Source: Phycisphaeraceae bacterium
Lineage (GTDB): Bacteria; Planctomycetota; Phycisphaerae; Phycisphaerales; Phycisphaeraceae
Length of the DNA: 64,000 nt
Assembly (NCBI GenBank): GCA_040222855.1
Contig: JAVKCD010000025.1
Location: 62,001-126,000 of the forward strand
Reading direction: 5' to 3'
Shown here: one piece after another, positions 8,628 to 17,218 of the stretch
How the letters are laid out: each line of letters opens with the position of its first letter
Position numbering within the stretch: the stretch's first letter is position 1
Notes under the pieces: generated by a model
Database searches by the model: none
What the model was told of the DNA's origin: nothing
Seen by the model: only the letters and a program-made list of their open reading frames with translations
Made by a program: the position numbers and the translations under genes

Positions 8628-9499
8628 TCCAGAAGCTGATCCAGAAGCGTGACACCGAGACGCTGCACCGCTGGATGAACCCGGCGCTACTCAAGGGCAA
8701 GCTCCGGACTTATGAGGGCTTCGCCATGAGCCCGACCGCCGTCCATCGCCCTTTAACCAAACGAGTCAAGAACGGTCAGAAGCGCCTGGTGCGTTACTAC
8801 GTCAGCCAGAAGGCCATCCAGCACGGCTTTGCAAGTTGCGCGATCAAGTCCATCAACGGAGAACACCTCGACGAACTGATCCGAGGCATCGTTCTGAGCC
8901 ATCTCAAGGATGAGGCACTCTGCCACCAGGAACCCCAGGTCCGGGACCACTGGGTCCGCCACACCATCGAGAAGGTCGAGGTCCGGCCCGACCAGCTCAT
9001 TATCAAGCTCAACAAGAAGCGCACCCGTGAGGTTCTCGAGCAAAACTTCCACACCCCGGAAGATTCAGATGATCAAGGGCCGGTATGTCTCTTCGAGCCC
9101 GAAGTCATCGAGAGCGAGCAGATCCTCGAGCTGCGCCTTGCGATCCAGATCAAGCGGTTCGACGGCAAGCGTTTGCTGCTCACACCCGAGGGCAAAGACC
9201 TGGTGATCCCCGCGAAGCCTGAACCCAAGCCCCATCTGGTCAATGCCGTGGGCCTGGCGTATCGCTGGCTGGAAGAGCTGACCAGCACCGAAGCAACATC
9301 GAAAGACTACGCCGAGAAGATCGGGATCAACCCCAGACGTCTCCAGAAACTGCTGCCCCTGACCTATCTGAGCCCCAGGGTTCTCAAGGCCATCCTGACC
9401 GGCACCCTCTCGCCCCGGATCACGCTGGAAGACCTCCTGCGCGTCGCAGAGGACCTCGACTGGAATCGCCAGCATCAGGCTCTGGATCTGCCCTCTTAA
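8628..9499 (+). pseudogene. C-terminal remnant of a large serine recombinase
   Basis: The frame is open from inside the insertion element to the TAA at 9499; the first ATG is at 8675. The text LLKGKLRTYEGFAMSPT, then RLVRYYVSQKAIQHG and SINGEHLDELIRGIVL matches the zinc-ribbon and coiled-coil region of large serine recombinases common in planctomycetes, but the N-terminal catalytic domain with its nucleophilic Ser is absent. About 290 residues remain, and the C-terminal helices end in a helix-turn-helix-like stretch (DYAEKIGINPRRLQKLL). The cut coincides with the right end of the insertion element. It is probably inactive. The family call is fairly secure; the ancestral target is unknown. Confidence 0.7.
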
Positions 9500-9682
9500 G
9501 GCACAAAGCCCGTACCCCACAACTCAAAAACGGACACCTCAATCCGGGCTGAGAGACACTCGGGCGATCTCGCGGCGGATTGGACACAAATGGCCCGAAG
9601 CGTAGTTCGGAGAAACGGAATACCCCGTGTTATCGGCGATACTCATGATTGTAAGTGCTTGTTAAATATAGACTTAAGATAA

Positions 9683-9771
<89 letters not shown>

Positions 9772-9812
9772 AAAGGGGGTCGACGGCGTCGAACCGGTTA
9801 TCGTAGACGATC

Positions 9813-10583
9813 GTGGGCGAGCGTCCAACTCAACCTGTTGAACATCTAAAACCTGTTGGGGTCTTGGTCTACGACGGCTTGATGCTGATTGATAAGCCGC
9901 TTGGGATCACCTCGATGCAGGCCCTTCGGGTGCTGCGTGTCGGTTTGGCGGCGGCGGGGGCGAGGGTTAAGGGGAAGGGGCCGGGCAAGGTTCGGACCGG
10001 TCATGCGGGGACGCTGGACCCGCTGGCGACGGGCCTTCTGATTGCTTGTGTGGGGAGGGCGACGCGGACGGTGGATCGGCTGATGGGGTTGGCGAAGCAG
10101 TATGTGGCGGAGGTGGACCTGACGGCATTTACGGAGACCGACGACCGAGAGGGGGCGCATGAAGTTGTGGTGGTTGATCGGGTGCCGTCGCTGGAGGAGG
10201 TGCGGGCGGCCTGTGAGGGCTTTGTGGGTGAGGTTGAACAGACTCCGCCGGCGTATTCGGCGGTGCATGTCGATGGGCAGCGTGCGTACAAGCTTGCTCG
10301 TGCCGGGGCGTCGGTTGAGCTAAAGAGTCGGGTTGTTCGGATCGACGCGATTGAGATCGAGCAGTATGAATGGCCAGTTGCTCGGCTGCGGATTGATTGT
10401 GGCAAGGGGGTTTACATCCGGTCGCTGGCGCGTGATCTGGGGCAGGTGCTCAAGACGGGGGGGCACCTGGCGTCGCTTCGACGGACGGCGATTGGGCCGT
10501 ATCGGGTTGACGATGCGGTGACGATGGGGCGGTGTGAGCGGGCGATCAATCCCGGTGATCTGCTGCCTGCGCCTGTGGCTTAG
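9813..10583 (+). CDS. truB: tRNA pseudouridine(55) synthase TruB
   Basis: It makes pseudouridine 55 in the T arm of tRNAs. MLIDKPLGITS near the N-terminus and HAGTLDPLATG with the catalytic Asp are TruB motifs; TPPAYSAVHVDGQRAYKLARAG and a GVYIRSLARDLG segment are also conserved. At about 233-256 residues it is short and lacks a full C-terminal PUA domain. The start is uncertain: GTG at 9813 gives the longest frame, while TTG at 9864 or ATG at 9882 would start just before the conserved region; none has a strong ribosome binding site. Its 3' end overlaps the convergent tatC by four bases. Confidence 0.92.
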   Translation: MGERPTQPVEHLKPVGVLVYDGLMLIDKPLGITSMQALRVLRVGLAAAGARVKGKGPGKVRTGHAGTLDPLATGLLIACVGRATRTVDRLMGLAKQYVAEVDLTAFTETDDREGAHEVVVVDRVPSLEEVRAACEGFVGEVEQTPPAYSAVHVDGQRAYKLARAGASVELKSRVVRIDAIEIEQYEWPVARLRIDCGKGVYIRSLARDLGQVLKTGGHLASLRRTAIGPYRVDDAVTMGRCERAINPGDLLPAPVA

Positions 10584-11635
10584 GTGTCATCGGGGAAAGC
10601 CGGTCCCTTGTAGGCCATTCGCATGAGCAGCAGGCCAAACTCAAAGAGCAAGTAGAGGGGGATCGAGAGGACGAACATGCTCAGCAGGTCGGTGGGTGTC
10701 AGGACGGCGGAGGCGAGCAAGACGGCGAGGGCTGCGTGTTTGCGGAACTGTGCGATCCAGTCCGGGTCGAGCATGCCTGCCCAGCCGATGACGAGCATGG
10801 CGACGGGCAACTGGAAAGCGATGACGATGCCGAGGCCCATGAAGGCGGCGAAGCCGACGAACTGTCCCAGCTCGGGCATGGGTTGGAGCATGCTGGGTTG
10901 GCGTGCCATGATCGCGTGGACCTGGCCGTCGAAGTAGGCGCGGATGCTGCTTAGGGATGTGTTGATCCAGATGTCGCCTTCGGCGGGCGACTCGGGGTCT
11001 TCTGAGTAGACCGGCAGGTTGAGCGCGGTCGTTGTGCCGGCGTCTTGCATCGAGTCGTTTGTCTCGACCGTTGCTGTCGAAGTGCCGAGCATGAGTTGGA
11101 GCATGAAGCCGCGCTCGCCCGGTTCGATCGGCGGGTAGGCCTGGGCCCAGCCGAGGAAGAAGAGGAGGCACACGGGCAGGAGGATGTGGTATGTGAACAG
11201 GACGCCGAGCGCGACCATCACTGAGCTGAAGGGCGCGAGAATGTGGATGACCCGTCGTTCGTGGGGGTAGAGTCCGGTCGCGATGAAGCGCCAGCCTTGG
11301 TAGAGGATCCAAGGAGACGCCAGGATGGCTGCTGCGATCAGGGAGACGCGGAGGTAGACGGAGGTGAATCCGGCGGTGGGATCGAAGGCATAGACCTGGG
11401 GTGGGTAGCCGAGGGCTTCCTGGGTCTGGAGGAGTGGTTTGGCGAGCCATGCGATGAGATCGAAGCCGAAGGTGAAGGTGAGGACGGCGGCGACGGCGAT
11501 GCCGATGAGGGAGAGCATGATGCGTTTGCGGAGTTCTTCGAGGTGTTCGCCGAGACTCATCTCGCCCGGTGTTGGACCGGAATCGGGTTGATCCATTGGT
11601 AAGGTCGGCGGGGGTGGGGGGGTGGCAGACGGCAT
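10580..11635 (-). CDS. tatC: Sec-independent protein translocase TatC with enlarged periplasmic loop
   Basis: The membrane receptor of the twin-arginine pathway for folded proteins. SLGEHLEELRKRI near residue 27 is the TatC N-terminal signature, and six hydrophobic segments follow, with FDPTAGF, LYPHERR and the conserved LTPTD late in the protein. At 351 residues it is about 100 longer than usual. The excess lies between membrane segments 3 and 4 (residues about 163-255), a hydrophilic periplasmic stretch rich in Thr, Asp and Glu. No tatA/B gene is near. The start is uncertain (MDQPD at 11596 is an alternative). It converges on truB. Confidence 0.93.
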   Translation of the reverse strand: MPSATPPPPPTLPMDQPDSGPTPGEMSLGEHLEELRKRIMLSLIGIAVAAVLTFTFGFDLIAWLAKPLLQTQEALGYPPQVYAFDPTAGFTSVYLRVSLIAAAILASPWILYQGWRFIATGLYPHERRVIHILAPFSSVMVALGVLFTYHILLPVCLLFFLGWAQAYPPIEPGERGFMLQLMLGTSTATVETNDSMQDAGTTTALNLPVYSEDPESPAEGDIWINTSLSSIRAYFDGQVHAIMARQPSMLQPMPELGQFVGFAAFMGLGIVIAFQLPVAMLVIGWAGMLDPDWIAQFRKHAALAVLLASAVLTPTDLLSMFVLSIPLYLLFEFGLLLMRMAYKGPAFPDDT

Positions 11636-11674
11636 GAGCCGGGATTGTAAGCGGCATTGCGGCAGGCCCGCCGA

Positions 11675-12757
11675 TCAGGCGAGGAGCATGGCGTCGCCGT
11701 AGCTATAAAAACGGTAGTGGTCTTCGATGGCCTGGCCGTACCAGTTGAGCAGGTTGTCGATGCCGACTCCTGGGAGTGATGCCACGAGTGCGAGGAGGGT
11801 TGATCCGGGGAGGTGGAAGTTGGTCATCAGCAGGTCGGTGTAGCGGAAGCTGAACCCGCTATCGGGATGAATGAAGAGGTCGGTTGCGCCGCGATAGCCA
11901 TCGTGGGGCAGCGGTTCGGGTAATGATTCGAGGGTGCGTACCGAGGTTGTTCCGACGGCGAGGATGCGTTTGCCTTGGGCGCGGGTGCGTTCGATCTCGG
12001 CGATGGTGGAGGGGGAGACTTCGATGCGTTCACTGTGGAGGGTGTGGTCTTCGAGTCGTTCGGATCGTACTGGTGCGAAGGTTCCCAGTCCGACGTGGAG
12101 GGTGACCCGTGCGATACGGATGCCGACTGTATTGAGTCGGTTGAGGAGTTCGGGTGTTAGGTGGAGGCCTGCGGTGGGTGCGGCTGCGGACCCGCCTTGG
12201 TCGGCGTAGACGGTGTTGTATCGATGGGCATCGGCGTCCTCGACCTCCGCGAGTCCGGCGTGTTTTCGAGCTTTTCGGATGTAGGGAGGCAGGGGCATGG
12301 AACCGATCGTGGCGAGCACTTGGGCGGGATCGTCATCGCGATCGGGGCGTGCGAGCCAGTTGCCTGCTTGCAGGTGTGTTTCGAGTTGTAGGCGCAGGAC
12401 GGGCTGCGCCTGTTGATCGTGGAGTTCGATGATCTCGCCGGTCTGGAGTTTGCCGCGCGTTTCGAGCATGACTTGCCAGAGGCCGCGATCGTCGATGCCG
12501 AGGTAGAGGCCTTTGACGGTTCCGCCGGTGCCGCTGCGGATGCCGCGGATAAGTGCGGGGAGGACTTTGGTGTCGTTGACGACCATGAGGTCGCCTGGCC
12601 CGAGGACGCCGAGGTCCGGGAGGTCGCGGACGCGGTGGTGCTCGACGCGGTGGTGCTGCCGACGGATGACCATGAGTCGTGCTGAGTCTCTGGGCTCGGC
12701 GGGGCGCTGGGCGATCCGGTCATCGGGCAAGTCAAAGTGCAGGGCCTGGGTCCGCAT
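11675..12757 (-). CDS. queA: S-adenosylmethionine:tRNA ribosyltransferase-isomerase QueA
   Basis: It transfers the ribose part of SAM to the modified base of tRNAs for queuosine synthesis. The ATG at 12757 gives 360 residues, the family length, and opens with FDLPDDRIAQRPAEPRDSARL. LVVNDTKVLPA-like text (LMVVNDTKVLPALIRG), a GSAAAPTAGLHLTPELL stretch, HVGLGTF.PV, and TNFHLPGSTLLALVAS are QueA motifs. A longer upstream reading frame reaches 12997 but has no family similarity. It is followed by tatC at 40 bp and may share its transcript. Confidence 0.95.
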   Translation of the reverse strand: MRTQALHFDLPDDRIAQRPAEPRDSARLMVIRRQHHRVEHHRVRDLPDLGVLGPGDLMVVNDTKVLPALIRGIRSGTGGTVKGLYLGIDDRGLWQVMLETRGKLQTGEIIELHDQQAQPVLRLQLETHLQAGNWLARPDRDDDPAQVLATIGSMPLPPYIRKARKHAGLAEVEDADAHRYNTVYADQGGSAAAPTAGLHLTPELLNRLNTVGIRIARVTLHVGLGTFAPVRSERLEDHTLHSERIEVSPSTIAEIERTRAQGKRILAVGTTSVRTLESLPEPLPHDGYRGATDLFIHPDSGFSFRYTDLLMTNFHLPGSTLLALVASLPGVGIDNLLNWYGQAIEDHYRFYSYGDAMLLA

Positions 12758-13172
12758 AATGTCAGACTCTACGGGAGATCCCGGCAGCGATCCCCTATAC
12801 TTCGGGCTGGAAAAGTAGCGGGTCGTCAGCGGCGATGGCCGGCTCGGATCAAGGATCAGGACCCGAGACCATGAAGCCAGGACGCATGCCCCGTGGCCCC
12901 AAGGACCTTGGCCCGATCCGGGATCGGATGATTGCTGAAACGAGTTATTTCCTTGGCGAAGCGATGCGTGGGCGGGTTGCTGCTCCCAGAATCCCAACCA
13001 GGAAAGTATCCGAGGGCGGTTTCTCGATGCTGCGAAACCATCCGCTGGGCCGGTTGCTTGCGCGCCACTTCTGGCGAAACTGGTGCGGAACTGTCGAGAA
13101 ACACGATCGTGGGCAATAGCTCAGACACCGCCACCCGGTTCCGGGAGGCACCCAAGAGAGGGTCAACAGCAC
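12758..13172. other. Gene-poor region between queA and a small membrane protein
   Basis: About 415 bp between divergent genes. It contains CCGATCC-G-GGATCGG (12913-12927), a perfect 15-nt palindrome that could be an operator, and one possible small plus-strand gene (listed separately). A TATACT-like box stands near 12796 without a convincing -35 box. I see no known RNA motif. Confidence 0.4.
12871..13119 (+). CDS. Possible small basic protein, unrecognised
   Basis: An 82-residue frame starting MKPGRMPRGPKDLGPIRD and ending TVEKHDRGQ, basic and Trp-containing, with codon use not unlike its neighbours. An in-frame ATG at 12835 would extend it. There is only a weak ribosome binding site, and I recognise no family. 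The opposite strand is also open here, so chance is a real possibility. Confidence 0.25.
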   Translation: MKPGRMPRGPKDLGPIRDRMIAETSYFLGEAMRGRVAAPRIPTRKVSEGGFSMLRNHPLGRLLARHFWRNWCGTVEKHDRGQ

Positions 13173-13772
13173 ATGTCAGCTAAGGCAAAAGTCAGTTCCG
13201 GATACCGCTGGCGTCTGATCATTATTGGTCTGGCGTGCATCGGCTGGGCCCTCTACTGTGCCTACGATGGTTTTTACGCTTACCCTGCTCAGGCGGATGA
13301 GTATGCTGCGCTTCAGGAGTTCAAGGAGCAGTATCCGGAGGACTGGAACACCCGTTGGCCAGACCACGCTTTGGCCAACGACTTGGCTCCTGATGTCGCG
13401 AAGATCAAGAACCGCACCAACTTCGACATCTACACCCAATACATCATGCTGGCGATCACGGGCCCGCTGGGTCTGATTTTTGCCTTCCGGGCTGTAACCT
13501 GTGGTGGGTGGTGGGTTGAGGTTGATGATCATGGCGTCCGGGCGCACGGGAATCGCTCGGCGACGTGGTCGCAGATCACGGACCTTGATAAGACGAGGTG
13601 GAAGAAAGGCATTGCGTACCTGAAGTATCAGGATGATTCGGGGGCCTCGGGCAAGATTCTTCTCGACGACTGGAAGTACGAGCGTGACCCCACGCGTGAG
13701 ATTGTTGAGGCGATCGAACAGCATCTGGGGCACCCCACGGACGACGAGGATGAGGCCACGGGGAACTCATGA
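13173..13772 (+). CDS. Small membrane protein with two transmembrane segments, unrecognised
   Basis: A protein of 199 residues; GAGAGGG about ten bases upstream supports the ATG at 13173. A hydrophobic segment at residues about 12-29 (LIIIGLACIGWALYCAY) and another at about 89-110 (YIMLAITGPLGLIFAFRAV) flank a loop with EEQYPEDWNTRW-like text. A C-terminal cytoplasmic part (WWVEVDDHGVRAHG..ATWSQITDLDKTRWKKGIAYL) looks like a small beta-rich PH-like fold. The acidic tail ends DDEDEATGNS. I do not recognise the family. It is followed by the LysM lipoprotein on the same strand. Confidence 0.7.
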   Translation: MSAKAKVSSGYRWRLIIIGLACIGWALYCAYDGFYAYPAQADEYAALQEFKEQYPEDWNTRWPDHALANDLAPDVAKIKNRTNFDIYTQYIMLAITGPLGLIFAFRAVTCGGWWVEVDDHGVRAHGNRSATWSQITDLDKTRWKKGIAYLKYQDDSGASGKILLDDWKYERDPTREIVEAIEQHLGHPTDDEDEATGNS

Positions 13773-13892
13773 GGGTTGTCCGGATTGAACCTTGGCGTGC
13801 TTTCGGCCAGAATCCCGTGATGAGAGTTGGGGATGACGCATGGCGTCAGGATGACCCCAGCCGTTCAAGGGCTTCAGGACGAAGGAACACCC

Positions 13893-14402
13893 ATGACTCG
13901 ATCAGCAACTATTCATCGTGAAATCGCCGGACCCGCGACTCTGACGTTGTTCGGTCTCTCCCTTGCCTTGTCCGCCGCAGGCTGCCGTGTCCAGCCGAAA
14001 GAGATGCCGCAGGTTGCGCCGCCACCGCCAGCAACTTCGGTATCAACCATGAGCCAGGTGGGCGTCGAAGATTCAGCCTCCGACGCTGCGGTGATGGTTG
14101 AGCCTGATTTCGTAGAACCCGGTCCGCCTCCCCCGCCACGGGCTGGCGTGACATCGGGCGAGGTGCCGGTTTCGGCGCAGCTGGTACCCGTCGTTGTCGT
14201 CCCCGCTCCTGCACCTGGACCAGCCGCTGTGCCTGTGTTGCCCACGCTGCGCAGCTACGAGATCAAGAAGGGCGACTCGCTCTGGAAGATCGCTGAGAGA
14301 GAACTCGGCTCCGGGCTCCGATGGCAGGAGATCGCTGATGCCAATCCCGGCATTGATCCCGCGAAGCTGGCGATTGGTCAGGTCTTGATTCTGCCGGAGT
14401 GA
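13893..14402 (+). CDS. LysM-domain lipoprotein
   Basis: A protein of 169 residues. GAAGGA before the ATG at 13893 fixes the start. A signal peptide ends in a lipobox-like SAAGC near residue 29, so the mature protein is probably a lipoprotein. A Pro-rich, low-complexity linker follows (runs of PPPP and APAPGPA), then one C-terminal LysM domain: YEIKKGDSLWKIAERELG, WQEIADANPG and a terminal IGQVLILPE. LysM domains bind N-acetylglucosamine polymers such as peptidoglycan. It probably ties to the cell wall; no catalytic domain is present. Confidence 0.85.
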   Translation: MTRSATIHREIAGPATLTLFGLSLALSAAGCRVQPKEMPQVAPPPPATSVSTMSQVGVEDSASDAAVMVEPDFVEPGPPPPPRAGVTSGEVPVSAQLVPVVVVPAPAPGPAAVPVLPTLRSYEIKKGDSLWKIAERELGSGLRWQEIADANPGIDPAKLAIGQVLILPE

Positions 14403-14427
14403 AGCAAGGCCCGGGTCAGTCTGGTGT

Positions 14428-14910
14428 CTAAGCCTGCGCCGACTCGGGCGGCATCGGGCTACTCGTCAGTTCATCGATGAGTTCACACACGGCGGTTTCA
14501 AGCTCCGCCAGTGCGACAGTGGGTGTTGCTCGATCCACATCATGGACGTGCCAGTAGCGCACTCGGTCTTCCCAGCCCGGATGCTTGGCGGCCAAGCGAT
14601 GTCGGTGCTCCGCTTGCTTGATGGCGATCACCAGCGACGCGTTCGCCAACTCAGACTCAACGACTTGAATCGGTAATCGTGCTGCGATCTTCTCGACGCC
14701 CAGCGATTGCAGCTTCGCCCTGGCCGACTCGGCCATCGGTCCTGCGAGCGTGGGGTTCTCATCCAATCCGAGTGCGCGCGATCCCGCGTGCCAGCTGAGT
14801 CCGTGGTGCTTGGCCAGATGATTGAACCACGCCTCGGCGAAGCGGCTGCGGTAGTAGTTGCCCGTGCACAGGAACAGCAGTCGCTGAGCCTTGGTGCCAT
14901 CTCCAGACAT
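14428..14910 (-). CDS. Low-molecular-weight phosphatase-like protein
   Basis: A protein of 160 residues with the P-loop CTGNYYRSR near residue 15, which satisfies the C-X5-R rule of low-molecular-weight protein tyrosine phosphatases and arsenate reductases. SRALGLDENPT and GPMAESARAKLQSLG resemble the family's second conserved region. The acid-loop Asp region reads YWHVHDVDRA. The likely role is phosphatase on phosphotyrosine or a related phosphoester in the cytoplasm; the substrate is unknown. It converges with the LysM gene and contrasts with the second, degenerate family member near 21 kb. Confidence 0.8.
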   Translation of the reverse strand: MSGDGTKAQRLLFLCTGNYYRSRFAEAWFNHLAKHHGLSWHAGSRALGLDENPTLAGPMAESARAKLQSLGVEKIAARLPIQVVESELANASLVIAIKQAEHRHRLAAKHPGWEDRVRYWHVHDVDRATPTVALAELETAVCELIDELTSSPMPPESAQA

Positions 14911-14974
14911 AGAACACCTCTGATCCTGAAGTCTTCTCTAGAGGAGGCTGACTGTGGCGGTGCTCATGCGTGGA

Positions 14975-15001
14975 GGGGGGGGTAACGGGGGGGAGGGGGG
15001 G
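14975..15001 (+). repeat. G-tract cluster beside tRNA-Phe
   Basis: Three runs of 8, 7 and 7 G are separated by TAAC and A. On the plus strand this could fold as a G-quadruplex. On the minus strand it is a C-rich trailer directly after the tRNA-Phe 3' end. Confidence 0.6.
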
Positions 15002-15003
15002 AA

Positions 15004-15076
15004 TGGCCAGACCCGGACTTGAACCGGGGACACCGGCATTTTCAATGCCGTGCTCTACCAACTGAGCTACCTGGCC
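15004..15076 (-). tRNA. tRNA-Phe(GAA)
   Basis: The reverse strand folds as a 73-nt cloverleaf: GGCCAGG/TCTGGCC acceptor, D arm with AGCTCAGTTGGTAGAGC, anticodon loop TTGAAAA in a CGGCA/TGCCG stem (anticodon GAA), and T arm with GGTTCAAGTCC. CCA is not encoded. It lies between the phosphatase gene and rplK. Confidence 0.95.
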
Positions 15077-15275
15077 TGCTGGCCGCCTGCTGGCGGGAGG
15101 CTTAATCTAATGCCCGCCCGGTCAAAGTCAATCGACCGATGGCGTGCTCAGCTTCCATCGGCTGCCCGAGCCGAGGCCTTCACCGTTTGCATCCAGCAGC
15201 TGCCCGGGATATTCTGCTTGGCTCGCTGTAGCCCGTCCATGGGCCGCGCATGACCTTCTACGACAGGACTGTGAC

Positions 15276-15713
15276 ATGGCCAAGACCGTCACCAAGGTAT
15301 TCAAAATCCAGGCTCCCGCCGGTCAGGCAACCCCCGCGCCGCCTATCGGTCCGGCACTCGGGCAGAATGGCGTCAACCCCGGTCAGTTCATCCAGCAGTT
15401 TAATGAGCGCACTGCCCCGATGCAGGGCAAGGTCGTTGGCTGTGTGATTACGGTTTACAGCGACCGGAGCTTCGAGTTCGAGATCAAGGCCCCGCCAGCG
15501 GCTGAGCTGATCAAGTCCATCCTTAAGCTCCCTAAGGGATCGGGTGAACCCAACAAGAACAAAGTCGGCAAGCTTACTCAAGAGCAGCTCACGGCGGTCG
15601 CTGAAGAAAAAGGCGTCGAGATGACCGGCCACTCCATCGAGGCTGTCAAGCGAACCATCGCGGGCACGGCTCGGTCGATGGGCGTCGAGATCGAGGAAGC
15701 TCCGGCTGCCTGA
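15276..15713 (+). CDS. rplK: 50S ribosomal protein L11
   Basis: It forms the GTPase-associated centre of the large subunit with 23S rRNA. The ATG at 15276 gives 145 residues. Hallmarks are IQAPAGQATPAPPIGPALGQ, GVNPGQFIQQFN, PPAAELIKSIL and a C-terminal IAGTARSMGVEIE. It opens the rplK-rplA-rplJ-rplL operon. Upstream there is no nusG or secE within the window, tRNA-Phe being the next feature. Confidence 0.97.
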   Translation: MAKTVTKVFKIQAPAGQATPAPPIGPALGQNGVNPGQFIQQFNERTAPMQGKVVGCVITVYSDRSFEFEIKAPPAAELIKSILKLPKGSGEPNKNKVGKLTQEQLTAVAEEKGVEMTGHSIEAVKRTIAGTARSMGVEIEEAPAA

Positions 15714-15827
15714 TGAGCCGACAACCCATACAAGGGCCCACCACGAGCCCGCGGCCGGCACGCGTCACGCCGCTCTAATCCGTGGGAGATCGTTTGGCAG
15801 TTGCCAGACCATCGAAAGGACTCCACC

Positions 15828-16508
15828 ATGCCTCACCAAGGCAAGCGTTACCGATCTGACATCGAGAAAGCCAGCCAGGAACCCGTCGCCCTCGTCGAGG
15901 CCGTGAACCGGGTCAAGGCTTTCAAGGCCGCCAAGTTCGATCAGTCCGTCGAGATCGTCATGCACCTCGGCATCGACGCCAAGCAGGCCGACCAGCTCAT
16001 TCGTGGCTCTGTCTCGCTGCCCCACGGCATCGGTGCCTCTAAGCGAGTCATCGCCTTCTGCTCTGCTGATCTCGTTGATGATGCCAAGGCCGCTGGTGCT
16101 GTCGAAGCCGGCGCTGATGACCTGGTCAAGAAGATCGAGGGCGGCTGGCTTGAGTTTGACGTCGCCATCGCCTCGCCGGACATGATGCGTGTGGTCGCCA
16201 AGCTCGGTCGCCAGCTCGGTCCGAAGGGCCTGATGCCGTCACCCAAGAACGAGACTGTGACCCCCAAGGTGGTTGATGCTGTCCGTGATTTTGCTGCGGG
16301 TAAGGTCGAGTTCCGCAACGACGCTGGCGGCAATGTTCACGCCATCATCGGCAAGCACTCCTTCGAGCCGACCAAGCTCGTTGAGAACGCCGAGCACTTC
16401 ATCGCCACCATCGAGAAACTCAAGCCGTCCTCCACCAAGGGCGTGTATGTCAAGAAGATCGCCCTCTCCGCGACCATGACGCCCAGCGTCGTCGTGGCCC
16501 ACGCCTGA
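15828..16508 (+). CDS. rplA: 50S ribosomal protein L1
   Basis: It builds the L1 stalk that moves deacylated tRNA. GAAAGGA before the ATG at 15828 gives 226 residues. The segment GRQLGPKGLMPSPKNETVT is the L1 signature, followed by KVEFRNDAGGNVHAIIGK. It follows rplK after 114 bp and precedes rplJ by 34 bp. Confidence 0.97.
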   Translation: MPHQGKRYRSDIEKASQEPVALVEAVNRVKAFKAAKFDQSVEIVMHLGIDAKQADQLIRGSVSLPHGIGASKRVIAFCSADLVDDAKAAGAVEAGADDLVKKIEGGWLEFDVAIASPDMMRVVAKLGRQLGPKGLMPSPKNETVTPKVVDAVRDFAAGKVEFRNDAGGNVHAIIGKHSFEPTKLVENAEHFIATIEKLKPSSTKGVYVKKIALSATMTPSVVVAHA

Positions 16509-16542
16509 TCCGAGCCAAGGACCACGACCGAGGAACAAGACC

Positions 16543-17091
16543 ATGAGCAAGCCCGTTAAGACCATGATCGCCGAGAGCTACAAGGCGAAGTTTTCCGACC
16601 GCGATGGACTGGTGATCGTCGATATGCGAGGCGTCAACGCCTCCGACACCGTCGCGATGCGTAAGGCCCTTGCCGACAACGGCCTCCGCGTGACTGTCGT
16701 CAAGAACAATGTTGCCAAGAAAGCCATCGAGGGAACCGAACTCGAAGCCGTTGGCGACCTGCTGACCGGCTCCTGCGCTTTCGTCTACTCGATCGACGGC
16801 GAGCAGTCGATCATCAACGTCACCCGCACGCTCGTCGACCACGCCAAAAAGAACCCTTACGTCGTCCTCAAGGGCGCCGTCATGGAGGGTTCGATCTTCG
16901 CTGACGAGGCGGGCGTGAAGGACCTGAGCAAGTACCCGACCCGTGAGGAAGCCATCGCGAAGATCGCCGGTGCTCTTCTTGGCCCAGGCGGGACGCTTGG
17001 CGCCGCCCTCAAGGGACCGTTCACCACGATCGCCAGCCTCATCAAGGCCGTCGAAGAGAAGGGCGGAGAGGTCGCTAAGGTCGCCTCGTAA
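16543..17091 (+). CDS. rplJ: 50S ribosomal protein L10
   Basis: It is the base of the L7/L12 stalk. It has 182 residues, with GLVIVDMRGVNASDTVAMRK, LRVTVVKNNVAKKAI and a C-terminal helix for binding L12 dimers. GAGGAA precedes the ATG. The gap to rplA is only 34 nt, too short for the long autoregulatory L10 leader known from other bacteria; the longer gap (127 nt) is downstream, before rplL. Confidence 0.97.
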   Translation: MSKPVKTMIAESYKAKFSDRDGLVIVDMRGVNASDTVAMRKALADNGLRVTVVKNNVAKKAIEGTELEAVGDLLTGSCAFVYSIDGEQSIINVTRTLVDHAKKNPYVVLKGAVMEGSIFADEAGVKDLSKYPTREEAIAKIAGALLGPGGTLGAALKGPFTTIASLIKAVEEKGGEVAKVAS

Positions 17092-17218
17092 TCCACTGTT
17101 CAACCCGCCGCACTTGCGGCATGAAGTTTGTCAGGCACACGTGCCGACTGGAACCCGTCAGGGTTTAAATGATCGATGGTCGATCGCCTCTCGGCACGCC
17201 TAACCACGGAGTCTCGAT

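Noticed and set aside
7190-8632. Target-site duplication around the insertion element
   Set aside because: The 5-bp flanks (CCACC and TCCAG) do not match, and no shifted pair was convincing.
16509-16542. L10 autoregulatory leader before rplJ
   Set aside because: The rplA-rplJ gap is only 34 nt, too short for that structure.
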